NCBI GenBank assembly: GCA_026418755.1
Contig: JAOAAR010000078.1
Coordinates: forward strand, 1-7,846
Source of the DNA: Planctomycetota bacterium
GTDB taxonomy: Bacteria > Planctomycetota > SKW154
Length of the DNA: 7,846 bases
Reading direction: 5' to 3'
Part shown: one piece after another, positions 6,647 through 7,846 of the stretch
Layout of the letters: each line of letters begins with the position of its first letter
How positions within the stretch are numbered: position 1 is the stretch's first letter
Notes under the pieces: model-generated
The model's database searches: none
The model's input: only the letters and a program-made list of their open reading frames with translations
What the model was told of the DNA's origin: nothing
Program-made: the position numbers and the translations under genes

Positions 6647-7846
6647 GAGGCGCTATTGAGCGCATATTGGTTGTGGATGACGAGCCTGGCATACGGGAGG
6701 GTTGTCGGAGAGTGCTTGCAGCAGATGGCTATGAAGTTGAGACAGCAGCGGACGGTTTGAAAGCGTTGGAACTTTTCAGGATGAAGAAGGGCTTTGCCTG
6801 TGCTCTCATAGATTTGAAGATGCCTGGAATGGGAGGATTGGAACTAATAGAGGAGATGAGAAAAGAGGACGACGAGATTGTGCTTTTGGTTATCACCGCG
6901 TATGCCAGCATCGGCACCGCTGTTGAAGCGACGAAGCGAGGCGCTTACGACTACATTCCCAAGCCATTCACTCCTGAGGAACTGAGGCTTGCTGTAAGGA
7001 ACGGCTTAGAGAAGAGGGCTCTTTCCATAGAAGCAAAAAGACTCCGCGAGGAGAGAGAGAAAAAACTTCTTGATGTGACTTTTGAGCGCTCAAAAGCCAA
7101 CACTATTATCAATTGTATGACTGATGGAGTGTTGGTGGTTAATCTCGATATGCAAGTAGTTTTACAGAATGCAGCAGCGCGCAAAATCCCGATGTTTTCC
7201 GCTCTTTCGCTTCCTACTTCTTTAGATGCTTTGAACTTTCCGCCTCTTAAGGGGATTTTTGAAGAATCTCTTGCCGTTAAGACGGTTCCTGTAATCGTGT
7301 CAAAAGAGATACAAATACAAGACTCGACTTATATGGTCAACGCAAGCCCTGTTCTCGACGCAAAAGGAGAACCTCTTGGCGCCGTTGCGGTCTTAAGGGA
7401 TATCACTCCCCTTAAGAAATTAGAGAAGGCGAAGTCAATGTTCATCTCCATGGTTGCACATGAGATCAAATCTCCGGTCGCTGCGGTGGAAGGGTACCTC
7501 AATCTGATATTGAGCGGGATGCTCAAAAATGATGGGCAAAAAGAGAAGGAGATAATGCAAAAGGCAGTGCTTCGACTGGAAGCATTGCGGCAGTTGGTTT
7601 CAGAACTAATGAATTTAAGTGCTATAGAGACTGGTCATCTTGTTATTAAGCGCGTTCCTCTTGATTTGGAAGATGCCGTCAGAGAGGTGATGAAGATGTA
7701 TGAAGATAAAGCCCGTCAGAAACAGATGGACATCTCTTTTGAGCGCGAGGAAGAAGCCGTCGGAGTAAAGGCGTTTGGAGATAGGAGTGCTGTTCTTACA
7801 ATAGTCGGAAACCTTCTCGACAATGCCATAAAATACACCCCTGATA
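6643..7846 (+). CDS. Hybrid receiver-PAS-histidine kinase (3'-truncated by window edge)
   Basis: The frame is open from the GTG at 6643 to the window end, giving 401 residues with no stop. An N-terminal receiver of the NtrC type comes first: D12, D13 (VVDDE), phosphoacceptor D57 (LIDLKMPGMGG), T85 (VITAYAS) and K107 (YIPKPF). A charged helical linker (about 115-150) leads to a PAS-like domain (about 150-262, from RSKANTIINCMTDGVLVVN to GAVAVLRDIT). HisKA follows, with an H-box VAHEIKSPVAAVEGY and H273 as phosphoacceptor. The HATPase starts and shows the N-box GNLLDNAIKYTPD (N390, N394) just before the edge; the G1, F and G2 boxes lie outside. No membrane segment is visible, so it is probably cytoplasmic. 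The receiver in front of the kinase suggests that phosphorylation from the Cache kinase or another source gates its activity, making it a later step in a relay. What PAS senses is unknown: no clear haem or flavin ligand residue stands out. Confidence 0.9.
   Translation, partial: MRGAIERILVVDDEPGIREGCRRVLAADGYEVETAADGLKALELFRMKKGFACALIDLKMPGMGGLELIEEMRKEDDEIVLLVITAYASIGTAVEATKRGAYDYIPKPFTPEELRLAVRNGLEKRALSIEAKRLREEREKKLLDVTFERSKANTIINCMTDGVLVVNLDMQVVLQNAAARKIPMFSALSLPTSLDALNFPPLKGIFEESLAVKTVPVIVSKEIQIQDSTYMVNASPVLDAKGEPLGAVAVLRDITPLKKLEKAKSMFISMVAHEIKSPVAAVEGYLNLILSGMLKNDGQKEKEIMQKAVLRLEALRQLVSELMNLSAIETGHLVIKRVPLDLEDAVREVMKMYEDKARQKQMDISFEREEEAVGVKAFGDRSAVLTIVGNLLDNAIKYTPD

Noticed and set aside
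7391..7417. 9-base inverted repeat TCTTAAGGG / CCCTTAAGA with a 9-base loop
   Set aside because: It lies inside the PAS coding region and is explained by in-frame codons (VLRDITPLK). There is no T-run and no gene boundary nearby, so it is probably chance.

Overview
The window looks like part of an uncultured anaerobic, fermentative or syntrophic bacterium, probably from a metagenome assembly. The evidence is an oxygen-sensitive [FeFe]-hydrogenase of the multi-subunit NAD(P)-linked type, close gene packing with good Shine-Dalgarno sites, and no eukaryotic or phage features. No taxon can be assigned from the sequence alone.

Layout. Bases 1 to about 109 are AT-rich (about one third G+C) and read on the minus strand as a fragment of a zinc-dependent phospholipase C-like protein. 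At about base 107-112 this stops, and the plus strand begins abruptly inside a NuoF/HydB-type gene. Neither gene has its other end, so this point is a rearrangement or an assembly join. The rest is one unidirectional plus-strand run: (1) a 5'-truncated NuoF-type iron-sulfur domain fused to a GltD-like, FAD and NADPH-binding oxidoreductase (110-1948); (2) hydA, the catalytic subunit of an [FeFe]-hydrogenase with the full ferredoxin-like N-terminal cluster chain (1963-3735); (3) a membrane histidine kinase with an extracytoplasmic Cache-like sensor, HAMP, HisKA and HATPase (3744-5750); (4, 5) two stand-alone receiver proteins of a related, slightly atypical type (5782-6186 and 6218-6646); (6) a receiver-PAS-histidine kinase that starts at a GTG overlapping the previous stop and runs off the right edge (6643-7846).

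Gaps between genes are 14, 8, 31 and 31 bases, and the last pair overlaps by 4 bases, so the genes are probably co-transcribed. No terminator or internal promoter could be supported. The likely picture is an NAD(P)H-linked, possibly electron-bifurcating, hydrogenase made together with a multi-step phosphorelay. None of the regulatory proteins visible here has a DNA-binding domain, so the output is either encoded beyond the window or is protein-protein control. The small HydC/NuoE subunit and the N-terminal FMN/NADH-binding half of the NuoF subunit are not present in the window.
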